Source: Cheiracanthium punctorium (Eukaryota; Arthropoda; Arachnida; Araneae; Cheiracanthiidae). From it: a DNA stretch of 64,000 nt. The stretch's first letter is position 1. Each line of letters starts with the position of its first letter. The DNA lies in the NCBI GenBank assembly GCA_038373885.1, contig JAWZYV010016058.1, positions 124,001-188,000 on the forward strand. The letters run 5' to 3'. This document shows, one piece after another, positions 32,168 to 44,600 of this stretch. The translations under genes and the position numbers were made by a program. The notes beneath the pieces are model-generated. The model had not been told where the DNA came from. It saw only the letters and a program-made list of their open reading frames with translations, and made no database searches.

Positions 32168-33702
32168 GTATTTTCATGTCGGATTTCTGGGAATAGCAAA
32201 TTTGATTTACAGAAAAATGCTGAGTGACTGCTGCATACTTCACTTTTTAATACATATTTCCAAGAAAAGTTCAATTATTCTTCATATAACATATGCTCAA
32301 GATCATGAGTATAAATTAGTAGAATATTATTAACATTTTGAATGCCAATATTTTAACGTCTAATTTGGAATTGAAATTTTTAAGTGGCTATTTATATACT
32401 ATCTTAAAAATAAAGACGTACACAAACACATGCCGAATTTCATAATAAAATTATTTTAAGTGAAAGAATTGATGTAGGTGGGGAGGCGAGCTCTATCCCC
32501 AGCGAGACGAAGATGGGTAAGTGAATTTTGAATCCTACAACTGTGATCAGATATCACATGGTTATATTCGCTAATATAGAAGTCGACAAAAAAGGGGGCG
32601 GGGTCACCGCACTTGTGTATTAATAAGTTAGAAAATGGCAGTAAGACAGTGTAAGCAGGATGTTGATTCATCCTATTTTATTTGGGGCTAATTTATTAAA
32701 GTAAGAAGCAAAAAATTTGCTGTGGCAATAATTTTGAAGCTTTGTGAAGCTTGTGAAGCCTATTTTAACCTCAAAATCCGGAATCAATGTAAAAAATGGG
32801 TATCTATCTCACTTTGCCCTCATCTGCACTCACCTTTGCAAAAATACTTTAGAAGATAAAATAAGTAAAATTTAATTTTTTTTAAATATGAAATATATTG
32901 AGGCTCTATATTAGTATTTATTAATTTTTTATGAATAAAACAAATTAGACTAGTTGTTTTTGTTATGTTTAAACTGGTATCGAGAAAAAAATCGATACTT
33001 GAATTTTTATATGCTATCGTTTATCGCAAGTATTGTTTAATTCAAGAATTGTTATACGCAATATCAGACTTTAATGTTTAGGAAAAAACATAGTTAATCG
33101 TAATAAAAAATAAAAATGTAAAAAGTATTTGTAAAAATAAAAAAATTTTCTTGAATATTCGAAAAAATGCTTTAATCAGAAAAATTATTTTTTCCCATAT
33201 TTGTAATATAGGAGAAACCAAAATTTCATGTGCAGAAGCCAGAACCAAAAATAGTGTCGACCAATGTTTTCAGTGGCAAGCAACCTATGAAATGCTTGCG
33301 ATATTCCTGCAATGCAACTACGTCTGTTCTTTCCAGTTGGCGAATCTATCTCGCCACTGAATCTCATTTGTAATACTTTATTCAGTTGAAGACTGAGAAG
33401 AGACGGATTACGATTGATAAATTGTTTAAACTTTTTTCGTACTTGTAAGATAATACGTGATCTAGAGATGTAGAAATTGCATGCTTCGATTATGATCCAT
33501 CGCTTAGGCTGCTTGATGCTCATGATTTACCAAATTAAAATAAACGTTTGCTGTGAATCCAGGTGATGGCTAAATTTGGAAACAAAATTTGCTTGCTTAC
33601 TGTAGTGTCTGTATGTGGTGTAGTGATGACAAATGTCTTTTAATTTATTTTACTCGATCGTAAATACTAAGTCAATGTAAATTAAAAAAAAATAATAATA
33701 AA
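32168..33702. other. AT-rich spacer, nothing recognised
   Basis: Starts with the GTAT target duplication. Short open frames at 32456-32671 and 33151-33523 have no motif and overlap on both strands. Confidence 0.5.
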
Positions 33703-33860
33703 TGGGGACCGTGGTAGCTCAGTGGATAAGACATCTAGCTATAGACGTAGTGTAATACGTTCAGTTTCTAATCTACATCTAAAGATCAACGTGTATATGT
33801 ACTTAGCTGAGTAAATTCCGAAGCCTTCTGGAGTTGCTGGCTGTTTTACATGTACCCTAT
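33703..33860 (+). mobile_element. tRNA-derived SINE (second family)
   Basis: GGGGACCGTGGTAGCTCAGT followed by GGATAAGA is a polymerase III A-box region. A degenerate B box, GTTCAGTTTCTAATC, follows about 45 bases on. There is no complete cloverleaf. The right end is approximate. Confidence 0.5.
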
Positions 33861-33898
33861 TAGGATGATTAATATGGGAATTGTGGAGAGACAGTAAT

Positions 33899-34060
33899 CA
33901 GGGCCTGATTACCGCACAGGCCAACTAGCCTCGGACAAGTGCCAAAAAGTTTTAGGAACATAAAGTGCATCTATAAAGTTCTATTCTTCAAAATACTAGC
34001 ACACAAAAAACATTAATGACATTTACATTTACGAATGACATTTACTTACTGGCACTTTTA
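33899..34060 (+). mobile_element. Possible hAT MITE left end
   Basis: CAGGGCCTGATTAC matches the start of the hAT MITEs at 2927 and 11182, and the preceding 8 bases are ACAGTAAT. I did not find a matching right end or duplicate 8-mer, so the element is probably truncated or its other end is eroded. Confidence 0.35.
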
Positions 34061-37000
34061 CAGCACACGCCGTCGTGTGAAAAAGTTAGTTTACACCGCA
34101 TTCAGGGATAGAGCGAACATATTTTAAGGTCCAAAGCAAGTCCCATGGAACATTCATCGATGTGACCTCGACTGGAGTATCCCTTCTGTGCAATAAAAAT
34201 TTTTGGATTTTGAGTAAAAAATATTTGAACAAGGAGAGGTTTGACCCGTCACACCTACACATTATCTATGCCAAAGCGAACACATTTTTGTACCCAGCGA
34301 CTATGTATGTCAGCAATGTAGGACAGTACAGGGGCCCCCAAAAGTTCTAAGCCAACGCTTCCGAATGTATTAGTTGGTCCCTGACTGCAGCAATGATGAA
34401 ATAATAAAAAGCAGCGCTACTGCCTGCGCGAAAGATTAATATGCGTGTGACATAAGTGTACATTCTCTGAGTGTTCATGAACTATTCACGACATATCATG
34501 GAGAATCTAACTAATAAATAAACACATAAAACTCTATGAACAACTGCTGCAATTAGAAAGGAACTTGCATCAAGCCAAATTAAAATATATGTCTCTTACG
34601 ACAATACTTTCAAAAATAAACCCCATGTCTCATTTCGAAATAATATTTTATACATGTCTGTGTGTAACAAAGTATATTAAATTCTTTAACTTACGCTGAA
34701 CGCCTGCAGTAACAAATTCTTTAATAAAATTTACCATGAATGCCTTGTAAGTTTGAAGTAATTAATTCGGATCATTAGTCTTCCGTGAATGACTTAATGA
34801 CTTTTGTCTTTGTCGAACAACTCCTAATGATGATTAGGTTATTTTCCGTTTCAAATCCCTGAAACTCAGTTATTGAGACTAACGTCCTATAATCAAGACT
34901 GAATTAAACTAAGATAGCTCTAAGAAAATACAGCAGTGAGATAATCGTGTGATGCTTTAAAAATATATTTTAAATTATCTTCAAAAGCTTAGTTATTGGC
35001 CGTGTCCAATATTTAAGCGGCCTTGTTAACAATCTGAAGAGGCTTCCATAACGGCATAATAATTAGGATGATACTTGTTAGAATATTTACTCATTATAAT
35101 TTATGCAAATTTTTTAGTTTACATGTTGTTTATTGTACTTTAATAATTGTAAAGAATTTAATCTGTATAGAATTAGTTTGTACAAAGTGAAGATGGAAAA
35201 TGCTTTACTTAATTTAAAGACGCGAAGAATTGAATTCACATAGTCTGCGTTAAAAGTTGTCATTAAAATAATAGTATACTCTAAATATTTAGCTCTCATG
35301 CATGAATCCTTAATTAGCATTTTTACAATTCAAATACGATTATGGTTCCTGAAATTAGTGGCATAATATATTTTTCGTGCTAGCACTTTAACATGTAGTA
35401 CAAGCTTTGCAAACAAAACATATTTAGAAGGAATGATTTTAGAATTTATTTGCATGGAAAAAAAAGAACTAAATTTTAACACAACTCGCATATCGAAGTA
35501 ATTTTGTTACATAATTCTGGAAACCAGTACATATTTTGTGAAAAAGGCGACAGCTTGAAGATCATTACAGAATATGAATAATTTTCATTTTTATTTTTAT
35601 TTTTATTTTTTTAGGGATATTTATTTTAGTAAAATCTGTTACATTTATGAAAGTGCTAATCTATGTATAAAAATTATGCTCTTCAAATTCACCTCTCTGC
35701 GGCAATTATTAGAACCATTTTTAACAAAAGAAGTTCCTTTTTAACAAAGTTTGTATTGATATATATATATAGATTGGTAGATAGATAGATAGATATAGAT
35801 ATAGATAGATTTATTTTAAACTCTTGACCGTATAACTTAAAATTAATTCTTATAAAATATGGGCATATTTTAATAGCACGAGATTTTAAGTCAGATTTAC
35901 ATATTTTTCACCTAAAAATCACCGAAAAAGTATAGCAAAGATTCGCATTCCAGTTATTGTCAAACTGCTATCCAGGTAATAATTGCTCATGATTGCTGCT
36001 GGTAAGTTTTAACATGCTAATACCACATACATAAAAAATATATTGATGAAAGGTTTCATGGTATTCAGAATTTGGTGGTTCTGGAAATAAAAAAGAATCT
36101 AAAAATTATAAAAGATATCCGTTCTATATTATCTTTCATTGAAATAAACAAATTATTTATGTAAATTAACAAATTGCTGCTCGTACATTGTAATGATTAC
36201 TTGTAAATCAAAAGCTTATTTACTTTCTAAGCACCGGGGAAGTATAGTGTAGTCGGATAAAACAGATATTAGATGATGTAGACTCTCACAGCGATTAAAA
36301 AAAAAAAACAGTTGTCACTAGTTTATCTATCCTCTATTATAACTTTAAAGAATTTATAAATTGTCTTATGCACATCTGTTACGTAAGACAAAAAATAATA
36401 AAATTTTCGGGATTTTAATAATATGAAGATGTACAAAGATAAATAAAACATATTTATGGATTTTGAACTTATTAATAAAACACATTTCTTCTCCATATGT
36501 GTGTACATTAAAATGTCTTATTTTGAATGGTTTTTGGACAAATTAAAATAATTCACTTTCAAGATATTACATGTTTCAGTGACAGAGGAAAATACTATTC
36601 AGAAAAAACGTATATGATATGTACATTTTCCAACTTCTGAGCAGTGTCGTAACATCTGTTTCTGAGAGGCAATTTCATATCGTATGTCATGTTTATCTGG
36701 GTTCTATGATTTTGCAATTACATTATTTTTTTCAGACTTTCTATTTTGTCACTTTCCTTATGCATAAATGCTTTCGATTTTAATATTTTGAAAGGTTTAT
36801 TTTCGCTTTTGAAATGCAAAAGAACGATTTTGCAATGATTTGGGGGTAATTTATTTCATGTTGTTTTCAATTACAGAGAAACCCTTTATAAATGTAAATT
36901 TATTTTCCATCAGCTTTTTTATAAATTAATGCTGGAGTGTTCTGAAAAGTCATATTGACGCACTTTTATAGTTTAAAATAGATATATTAATGAATAATGA

Positions 37001-37245
37001 AACAATCGATAGATAAATAAAATAAAAATGCATAACTAGTACAGATAAAATCCTGTAAATCTTTCTATTAGTAATAAGTTTCAAAATCATATATTTAAAA
37101 TAAATTTGTTACCTTAAAAATCTTATCCGAATTCTTAAGTAATTGCTCTTATTTCCCATGTTAAAATCATCTAAATATATATATTTAATATTTCCATTTA
37201 ACCTTTTATTTCTAAACAGAAGAGAAGGACGATTTTTATAATATA
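34061..37245. other. AT-rich spacer with (GATA)n
   Basis: No recognised gene. A (GATA)n microsatellite lies at about 35775-35812 and a (TTTTTA)n tract near 35583-35612. Short open frames (34162-34350, 35114-35320, 36323-36508) lack motifs. Confidence 0.5.
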
Positions 37246-38312
37246 CTAGCTGAAGTACCCGTTCTTCGCACGGGAATGAATGGACTTTTTGATATTATGA
37301 TTTGTGGTGATTACTATTCATTGTAATAAACAGATATAGCAAAGTGGGTATCGCGTTATATTGTGTCCAATAATCATGCATACCGAATTGCAAGGCAATC
37401 GTTTGTACGGTGCAGAAGGCCATGCGGCCTAGCGCAATCTAGTGGCGAGTTTTAGCAAAACGGATACGGCGAAAATATTTTTCGCATTCAGATATCGATG
37501 TATACGAATTTTCATGACTATCGGCTGGACAGTCCTGAAGTTCATGTGTTGACGCGACATCGAGTGGCAAGTTATAGGAAAATGGATAGCGCCAAACTCT
37601 TCCCCGTGTTCAAATATCTATGTATACCTATTTTCATAGCGATTATTTGCACAGTCAAGAAGTGATACACTGCAGGGCCATCTAGTGGTTCAATAAAGTA
37701 ATGATTTGTTACAGCGCCGTCAAGTGGCGAGTTATAGCAAAATGGATAACGCCAAAATATTCTCATTGTTCAAATAGCTATGTATACTGATTTTCATAGC
37801 GACCGTTTGAATGGTCAAGAATTTGGCCTGCTGCAGCGTCATCTAATGGCGAGTTAAAATAATAATGGCAGTGTCATCTAGTGGTGAGTAACATCAAAAG
37901 GAACGCAGTTAGAATATATTCTTCGTGCTCAAATGTGTAAGTATAAAAAATTTTATGCCGATCGGTCGAACGGTATACAAGTTGATGCTTTGCAGCGCCA
38001 TTTAGCGGCAAGTTACAGCAAAATGGATAGTGAAAAATATTCTCCGTGTTCTAATATTCGCGCGTACTAAATTTCATCGAAATCAGTTGGACGATATTCG
38101 CATAGCAAACGGCTAAACGGAATAGAATACAACGTTGTGCTGCGGCACCAAGTGGAATGTTAAGGAAAACGGATAGCATAAAAACCTTCTCCATCATAAA
38201 AGACTTAGGTGAACCAAATTTCATCGTGCAACGGTGCTCAACGGTGCTGGAGTTTTTCAACCTCATAAACACATACCAACATTCATTTTTATCTATAACC
38301 AGTGTTATTATA
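37246..38312 (-). mobile_element. Non-autonomous Helitron with tandem repeats
   Basis: On the minus strand it ends with hairpin CCCGT/ACGGG followed by TACTTCAG and CTAG (37249-37246), then T. The opposite end near 38300 shows a Helitron 5' signature: AAATTTCATCG, an ACGG-GCTGGAGTTTTT region, an ACACATACC region and a TATCTATA tip. It parallels the 5' end of the Helitron at 61571. Inside are about six degenerate units with AAAATGGATA and CATCTAGTGGCGAGTTA words at 120-160 bp spacing. No protein coding is present. Confidence 0.6.
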
Positions 38313-39420
38313 TATACCAGTCTCAAATAAAATCCAGTTTCTAATCTAAGCCTCGCCAAAGTGCCAACATACGCCATTTTGCAAGAGTTTTTTCAGGGAA
38401 TCATTCGAAGCATTGACTTAGCAGCAATCAATATGGGAAATGGTTCGACCGCCAAAGAGTAGCACGCATTTATTTGAAAATTGGAATCCCTTAATACAGC
38501 CCATTTTTTTTAAATTATCAACTATAATGTGTTTTATTCATCGTTACTCCGATGTACTAAATGAGAAAATTTCAATTTTCTGAAATTTGGCGGAATTTCC
38601 CCAACTTAAATCAATGTACTCAATTGGCGAGAATTCTGAAGTTAGATCGCTTGAAATCCCTTAATAACTGCATTATTTCTTCACGGATCATTAAAATTTA
38701 ACGCTGTATTCTAATAAAACCTTTGCACTTGTTTTCAAAAATCTATTTCCTTAAGCTCTCAATAAATTGCGCCAAGCCGAAAACTGTGCAAACCGCTAGA
38801 ACTCACTTACTCAAATTCCATATTTCAGCCATTTTATTTTTTCGCCAAACTAAAAAAATTTACACATTAGCCTCGGAAATCTTCAATTCTTATTGTTTTG
38901 CGTGTAACGCATTACATTCCTGCTCTGATTTCCCACGCACACGATATTATAATTAAAAAAATAACCTTACGAATATAAACTAACAAAAACAAAATCCTTA
39001 TTATTCTTTTATTTTTACTTTGAGAACTTAAAACATTTTATTCGGCAAAATCGCCACACATGGCAACCACGATCCTTATTTCACACTTTTTTCACTACAG
39101 GGGTTACAATTACGGAAAGCTTTTTGCGTGAAGAGCATAAAAAATCTCTTAAATTCCGGGAACGGGTGGACTTTCAAAGTTTTAAAGTGGACGATTTTTT
39201 AAACGCGATTTTTAAACATCGCAATTTTATATACGTGTAAAATAATAAAAATCGGCTGTTCGAGCCTCGTTAGGGGGAGACCCCCTGAACCCCCTTTAAG
39301 TTTTTAGTTTCATTATTTGCATATTAAAACCATATTAATTGACTATGTCATTTTATCACTCATCTTTCGTGTATTTCGCCTGGCAATCCTATGTTGAAAT
39401 TCTTATGGCTGTAATCTATT
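38313..39420. other. AT-rich spacer, nothing recognised
   Basis: No supported gene. A GC-rich word AGGGGGAGACCCCCTGAACC lies near 39270-39292 and could belong to an element connected with the hairpin at 40601-40620, but I cannot show it. Confidence 0.4.
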
Positions 39421-40702
39421 TATAAAAAAATACGTGTGATGCATATTCTACAGTTTACAGAATATTGTAACAATAGATTAAAGCTGTTGTGAACTAATAG
39501 TATTTAAATCCCTCTATTCTAAAAAAAAGTAAAGGCCGCTGTCGACGCTGTCGCCGCTGCCAGAGCTCTCCTAAACCGTGGGGATTTGAATTTCGAGGAA
39601 CATGTTCCCGAATGCAGAAAACTCCGAGGAACCTGATAAGGTGACTTAAATTTCGAAAATCGAATTATTTTAGAAAATATTAATAAAAAACTGAAAAAAT
39701 AAAACATAATGGTTGCCCGATTTGGCATAAAATCATTCATTCCTTTGCAACAAAGCAATTCCAATGATGTAGAATCACTTGAAATTGTCAAACATGAAGT
39801 AGAACTACATCTATTTTACGCCAAATTAAAAAGTATATGAAATAAGAAACTCAAAATGTGTTACACAAAGTTGACAATTTTCAAATAGTAAGTTCGCTTA
39901 GACAACAGGAGTTTAGAATTAGCGATTATTCGTTTTTCCAAAACAGAATAACTAATATCTTGAAAATGAAAAATAATTAAAATGTAGATTATTTTAAAGC
40001 CGATTCGGTCCAGCCGGATAATTCGCTACCAGTTGAAATGTTTGGCGGCGTTAACTATGCCATTATAGCAGTTATAGTACACTTTGGATATTTGCTAGCG
40101 CGACGAGATGGTATATTTCGTGGTGCTAAGTACGCCAATCTGCAAAGAATTATGTAAATGAAAATATGGATAACGGTTTTCCGGGAACCTTAAATGAACA
40201 GTAATTATAGGTTGTGAGCATGTGTAAATCGCCAAATAATGAAAAGTCGCCCTTGGCGGCAAGCTATCCTACCTGTTCCGTAGTTTTTATCAAAGAAAAC
40301 ATATGAATTACTGTTTTCTTAGAGCTAATTATTAACTATACATATACGCAAGTCGCCAAATTATGAAAATTCTCCATAATTGGCTAATATGCAAGGCGTA
40401 CCATGGGTTTCACATAATTACAAATAGTGCGAGGTTTAAATTTTTATGTTCCAAGCAACATGCAAGAACCAAGCAATGTGTAGCTCGGTAACATTCTATC
40501 TTATCCAACGTTTGGGTTTTGTTTGTTGAAATTATGTCTTTTTTACGAATAAGTCTTTTTAGGGGCCAAATGCCTCATACGTAATGCGAGCGTAGCGAGT
40601 CTAGGGGCCTTGGCCCCTAGTATATGTAAAAAGTACATGTGATGCATATTCTACAGCTTACGAAATACATTAAAACTGTTGTGAACTAATAGTATTTAAA
40701 TA
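39421..40702. repeat. Direct repeats (~80 bp) flanking a 1.1-kb segment
   Basis: A segment with GTGATGCATATTCTACAG and TTGTGAACTAATAGTATTTA occurs at about 39430-39510 and again at about 40635-40702 in the same orientation. The 1.1 kb between them ends at the right with the hairpin at 40601-40620. It could be a local duplication or an inserted element. The inner sequence has no recognised coding. Confidence 0.6.
40601..40620. repeat. 9-bp-arm hairpin ending in CTAG
   Basis: CTAGGGGCCTTGGCCCCTAG has arms CTAGGGGCC/GGCCCCTAG and a TT loop, followed by T. It is preceded by GCGAGCGTAGCGAGT. The layout suggests the 3' terminus of a Helitron- or Helentron-like element, but the matching 5' end was not identified. 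Confidence 0.45.
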
Positions 40703-42516
40703 TATGTAAAATTATGTCGCATTTTTAGGACAATTTTTAATAAAGGGGCTGAGAGATAAAATGACATAATCATTAGTAGTTCACGTTTCTGGGAAAAAAA
40801 GAAGCCCTGTATCTGAGATTTCTCCTCACGTTTCTCTAGATCGAGGTACAAAAGAAATAATTAAACTATAAGTTCTTCCCAATAACAACTCTAGATTTTG
40901 TTAGTTTCCTTATTTTTATAAGGCCGATGGAATAAAAATTTAAGTCTTCGTGATTTGGTACATTTTTGTAGGCGTGTGACAAAAGCTGTTTGTAGAGTTA
41001 GAACGGTAGGTAAGAAGGGCAACACAAACTGCGTAATGCGAATTACTTTAGATAATCTTGTGGTATAACATATGCATAGACACATAGACATGGGGAAATT
41101 ATGCTGATATTTTTTCCCGATCAAGAAAAGATGCTTTTCCTTTAGTTCCTGGATTATGAACAAATGATCAACTTTAAACAGAACATCATTACCTTGCGCC
41201 ATTTGTATTCAGCAATCAATGTCAGGTGTCTTGGTCTGTTGAGATCTGGAGTGCGGCTACTTGCACAGATAACACGAAGAAAATAATTGGCAGGACAGTA
41301 TTAAAACATCCTTTACATAGGTTTGATCATTCATTGTTTGCTTTCCATTTCTTAAGCCAGCTGAAATCATCGCAATTACAGGGAACTCAAAACTATGGAA
41401 AACGTTCCATGGAAAGATTTTTATCTCTCATCTACGCATCTTCTATGTACTGTATACTCATCTCTTGGTGAAAGAAGATAACCTCGTAAAGATTTAATGC
41501 TACCGTTTAACCATCTGGCGGTTTTAAAATTAATCATATACGCAAGGTGTTCGGGTCGAAAAACATCCATGATATAATTTCCAATATCTATGAATTGTAC
41601 TCACATTTTAATAATATGTGTAATGTAATTGTTTATTCTATCAACATTTCCCTATTTCTTTTCTCAACTTTTATATAGTATTTCAACGTTGTTTAAAATG
41701 TAGCATTTCATGATCATAAGAGATTATGAAATCAATAAGCTCAACTTCAGTTATGCAAAAAAAAAAGGATTTTAGTCATTTATCCCCAAATATCATCGAA
41801 AACCTTTTAAATTCCCAGTAAAATGGATATATTCCTAAGCTACCGCAGGCAATTTATTTCATTTTTCGTTCGTTTATTAGAACATGAAAACAACCGATAA
41901 TACTTATTTAAAAAAAATTAAAAAACATGATAAAGAACAAATACTTATGAAATATTTACGTATGCCCGACAATACAGATTTTGAAATTGAAATAACAACA
42001 GCAAACAAAAGCTTTTTTTTGTACAGTTTGTTTTATTTACATACAAATGTTAAATATTTGAATGAAACGTTTCTTGTAATAGAGAAATTCATTTCAATCC
42101 CTTTGCAAAACTTTTCTTTTAAATGTGCCTCACTTTCTAGTAATTGCTACACTATCAGATGCTTCCAGTGGATGGGGTCATTTTGAATTAACAATACTTA
42201 CCGCTGACTCATGGGGATATATTTTCTTCCCTCAATATTGTAAAATGAAAATTCATGTCGAATTAACATTAAAGATTCTCGTTTTATGAAATGAATTCAT
42301 CTTCCCTGACTTTTTTCGAATGATCATTCAATTTAATAATTAATGATTCATTTCTATCAATAATATTGATGAATTATACAGCGTTGTTTTAATTAAACGT
42401 CCCCAACAAATAGCATTCTATAGCTAAAGCATGTGAGCAGATTGCAACCAAAATTAGCAAACAGACTGTGCACGAGATGCGGCCAAGGATGCATTTTGAA
42501 ATGCGTACTTCAAAAA
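40703..42516. other. AT-rich spacer, nothing recognised
   Basis: Short open frames at 40891-41202, 41226-41471 and 41884-42186 have no recognisable motif and are not counted as genes. Confidence 0.45.
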
Positions 42517-44280
42517 CGTAAGCTAGGTGACTCTTTCCATGTAGAAATCAGCTCAAAAAATTACGAAAACTAGATGGCAAATGTTAAAAAACTATTGAAT
42601 ATATGTTAAATTTTTTGTACATTTTGAATTACACCCCTTCCCATTTTAACCAACTAATTGACATTTTTTAACAATCTTTTATTCGAGGTCCCTTGATTAA
42701 ATCATGTTTATTTTATGTACCAAATTTGGTTGCAATTCGTTAACCTGTTCCAGCTAGAGGGCGTTGTTTCAAGGATAAGTTTCAAGGATTGTTTCAAGTT
42801 AATTAAATCCACCCCACGTATGGGAATGTGCAGAATTGAAAAGAAAAGAAACAAGCGATGATTCATTAGTTTATTCTACAGAAATAGTGGAATATTAGTT
42901 TTCCCAACCTTTCTACCCCAGGGGCGTAGCCAGAAAATTTTCATGGGGTGGTTACGACTACTACAACTCACTTATATGCATACATGTGTGTGATAAGGGA
43001 GTGAAGAATATACATTTTGTATGGCAAAAAATTCCTCATGGGGGGGGGGGGTTATGACCCCCATAACCCCCACCCCTTGGCTACGCCTCTGTTCTACCCA
43101 TCTTTTGGCACAGCCATAATTCAAAATTATTCAAGGTTTGTTTTTTTAAGTGTGTGTGCATGTGGGTCTTTTTTCAATTCCTACTATTAGGTCACACTCC
43201 CCCTATGTATATCTTGTACAAATATTCAATCGTTAATAAAATACTTTCTTATTCATCCAGTCAGGTTTAAATGCATTTTTTAAACATGTAGTGAAAGACA
43301 CTGAATGTTAATACAGTTTTGGTCCCAATCAACTGGGTAATTTATCTACAGAACCGCCCAAAAGATTCTAAATACATTGCGCTCTATGGGCCGAAATTCA
43401 TTGAAATCGCATACCTCAAGAACTATTAGGTGCAAAATGTTGAAACTTTATATTCAGGATTGCTGTAACATGTAGTTGAGCACCCGATATTTCAGTCCCA
43501 TTCAACTGGATAGTTTATCTACAGGGCCACCCAAAAGGTTTAAATACATTACGCTCTATGGGCAGAAATTCATTAAAGCGTATTCATTAGAGGTATTTGG
43601 CTAGTTCAACACTCGAAAGATTTCCAACACTTTACGGTCAATGGCAGTTTTAGGGACATTCATCCATTTCAATTACAATAACGTCCTACCATATAGTTAC
43701 GTAATGGTCCGACTACGGCCACATGCCTTCTTCAAGAATTACTAGGACCTCCTTGAAGAATTACTAGGCGACGCTTTCCATGTAGAAATCATCTCAAAAA
43801 ATTACGCAAACTGGATGACAAATGTTCAAAAAATATGTAATATATGTTGAAATTTTTTGTACATTTTGAATTATCCCCCCTCTCATTGTTGAATTTTAAC
43901 CAACTAATTGACATTTTTTTAACAAACTTTTTTTCGAGGTCCCTTGATTAAATCTCATGTTTATTCTATGTACCAAATTTAGCTAGAGGACGTTGTTTCA
44001 AGAAGTTAATTAAACCCACCCCACGTATGGGAATGTCCAGAATTGAAAAAGAACACGTAGACACGACTTTTCTACGTGTGTATGTATTTTACTCTCAAAT
44101 CTCAAAAACTATTAGTCGTAGAATGTTGAAATTTCATAAATAAGATTAGTGTAACATCTTGTTGCGCATCTCGATTTTTAGTTCCAATCTACTGGAGAGT
44201 TTATTTACAGGACCAACCAAAAAATTTCAATACAAAATATAATATTTCAATACCAAAAAATTTCAATTAATGTCTATGGA
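42517..44280. repeat. Diverged direct duplication and tandem words
   Basis: A ~300-bp segment at about 42522-42850 (CTTTCCATGTAGAAATCA ... CACCCCACGTATGGGAATGT) recurs at about 43767-44055, the second copy lacking a piece near CAAATTTGG. Between and after them a shorter unit (ATGTTGAAAC, then ...ACTGGA-AGTTTAT-TACAG) recurs near 43320, 43435-43520, 44130-44215 and 44620. This looks like an eroded repetitive element of unknown class. Confidence 0.6.
42919..43091. mobile_element. hAT-type MITE, family A copy 1 (173 bp)
   Basis: Starts CAGGGGCGTAGCCAG and its right end, reverse-complemented, starts CAGAGGCGTAGCCAA. Identical 8-mers TTCTACCC flank it (42911-42918 and 43092-43099). It contains runs of G (about 43036-43050) and GGTTATGACCCCCATAACCC. 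The copy at 44310 is the same family. Confidence 0.88.
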
Positions 44281-44309
44281 TATCTTCAACATATTACAAC
44301 TGTAGTCAG

Positions 44310-44484
44310 CAGGAGCGTAGCCAGAAAATTTTCATGGGGGGGGGGGGGTTACGACTACTACAACTCACTTATATGCATACATGTGTGTGATAAGGGAGTG
44401 AAGAATATACATTTTGTATGGCAAAAAATTCCTCATGGGGGGGGGGTTATGACCCCCATAACCCTCCCCTTGGCTACGCCTCTG
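44310..44484. mobile_element. hAT-type MITE, family A copy 2 (175 bp)
   Basis: Starts CAGGAGCGTAGCCAG, ends CTACGCCTCTG, and is flanked by identical 8-mers GTAGTCAG at 44302-44309 and 44485-44492. The interior is nearly identical to 42919-43091 apart from the lengths of the two G runs. The small open frames running through it are repeat-derived. Confidence 0.88.
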
Positions 44485-44504
44485 GTAGTCAGTAATTGTT
44501 TGGT

Positions 44505-44600
44505 CCATGCCCAAAATCTCGCCATTTGTCTTCGTCATGGGCAAGTTTTGGTGAAATATGGCCAAATTTGGCACCAAAAATGATCTCGCATTGCGCACAA
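44505..44600 (-). repeat. Fragment related to gypsy-family U3
   Basis: GAAATATGGCCAAATTTGGC followed by ACCAAAAATGA resembles the LTR palindrome region (GAAATATCGCCAAATTTGGC followed by GCCAAAAATAA). Only ~95 bp are similar and no LTR tips are present. It may be an old LTR scrap or an unrelated GCCAAA-rich sequence. Confidence 0.35.

Noticed and set aside
34324..34360. hAT MITE right end for the element starting at 33899
   Set aside because: ACAGTACAGGGGCCCCC is similar, but the orientation and the 8-mer do not match ACAGTAAT.
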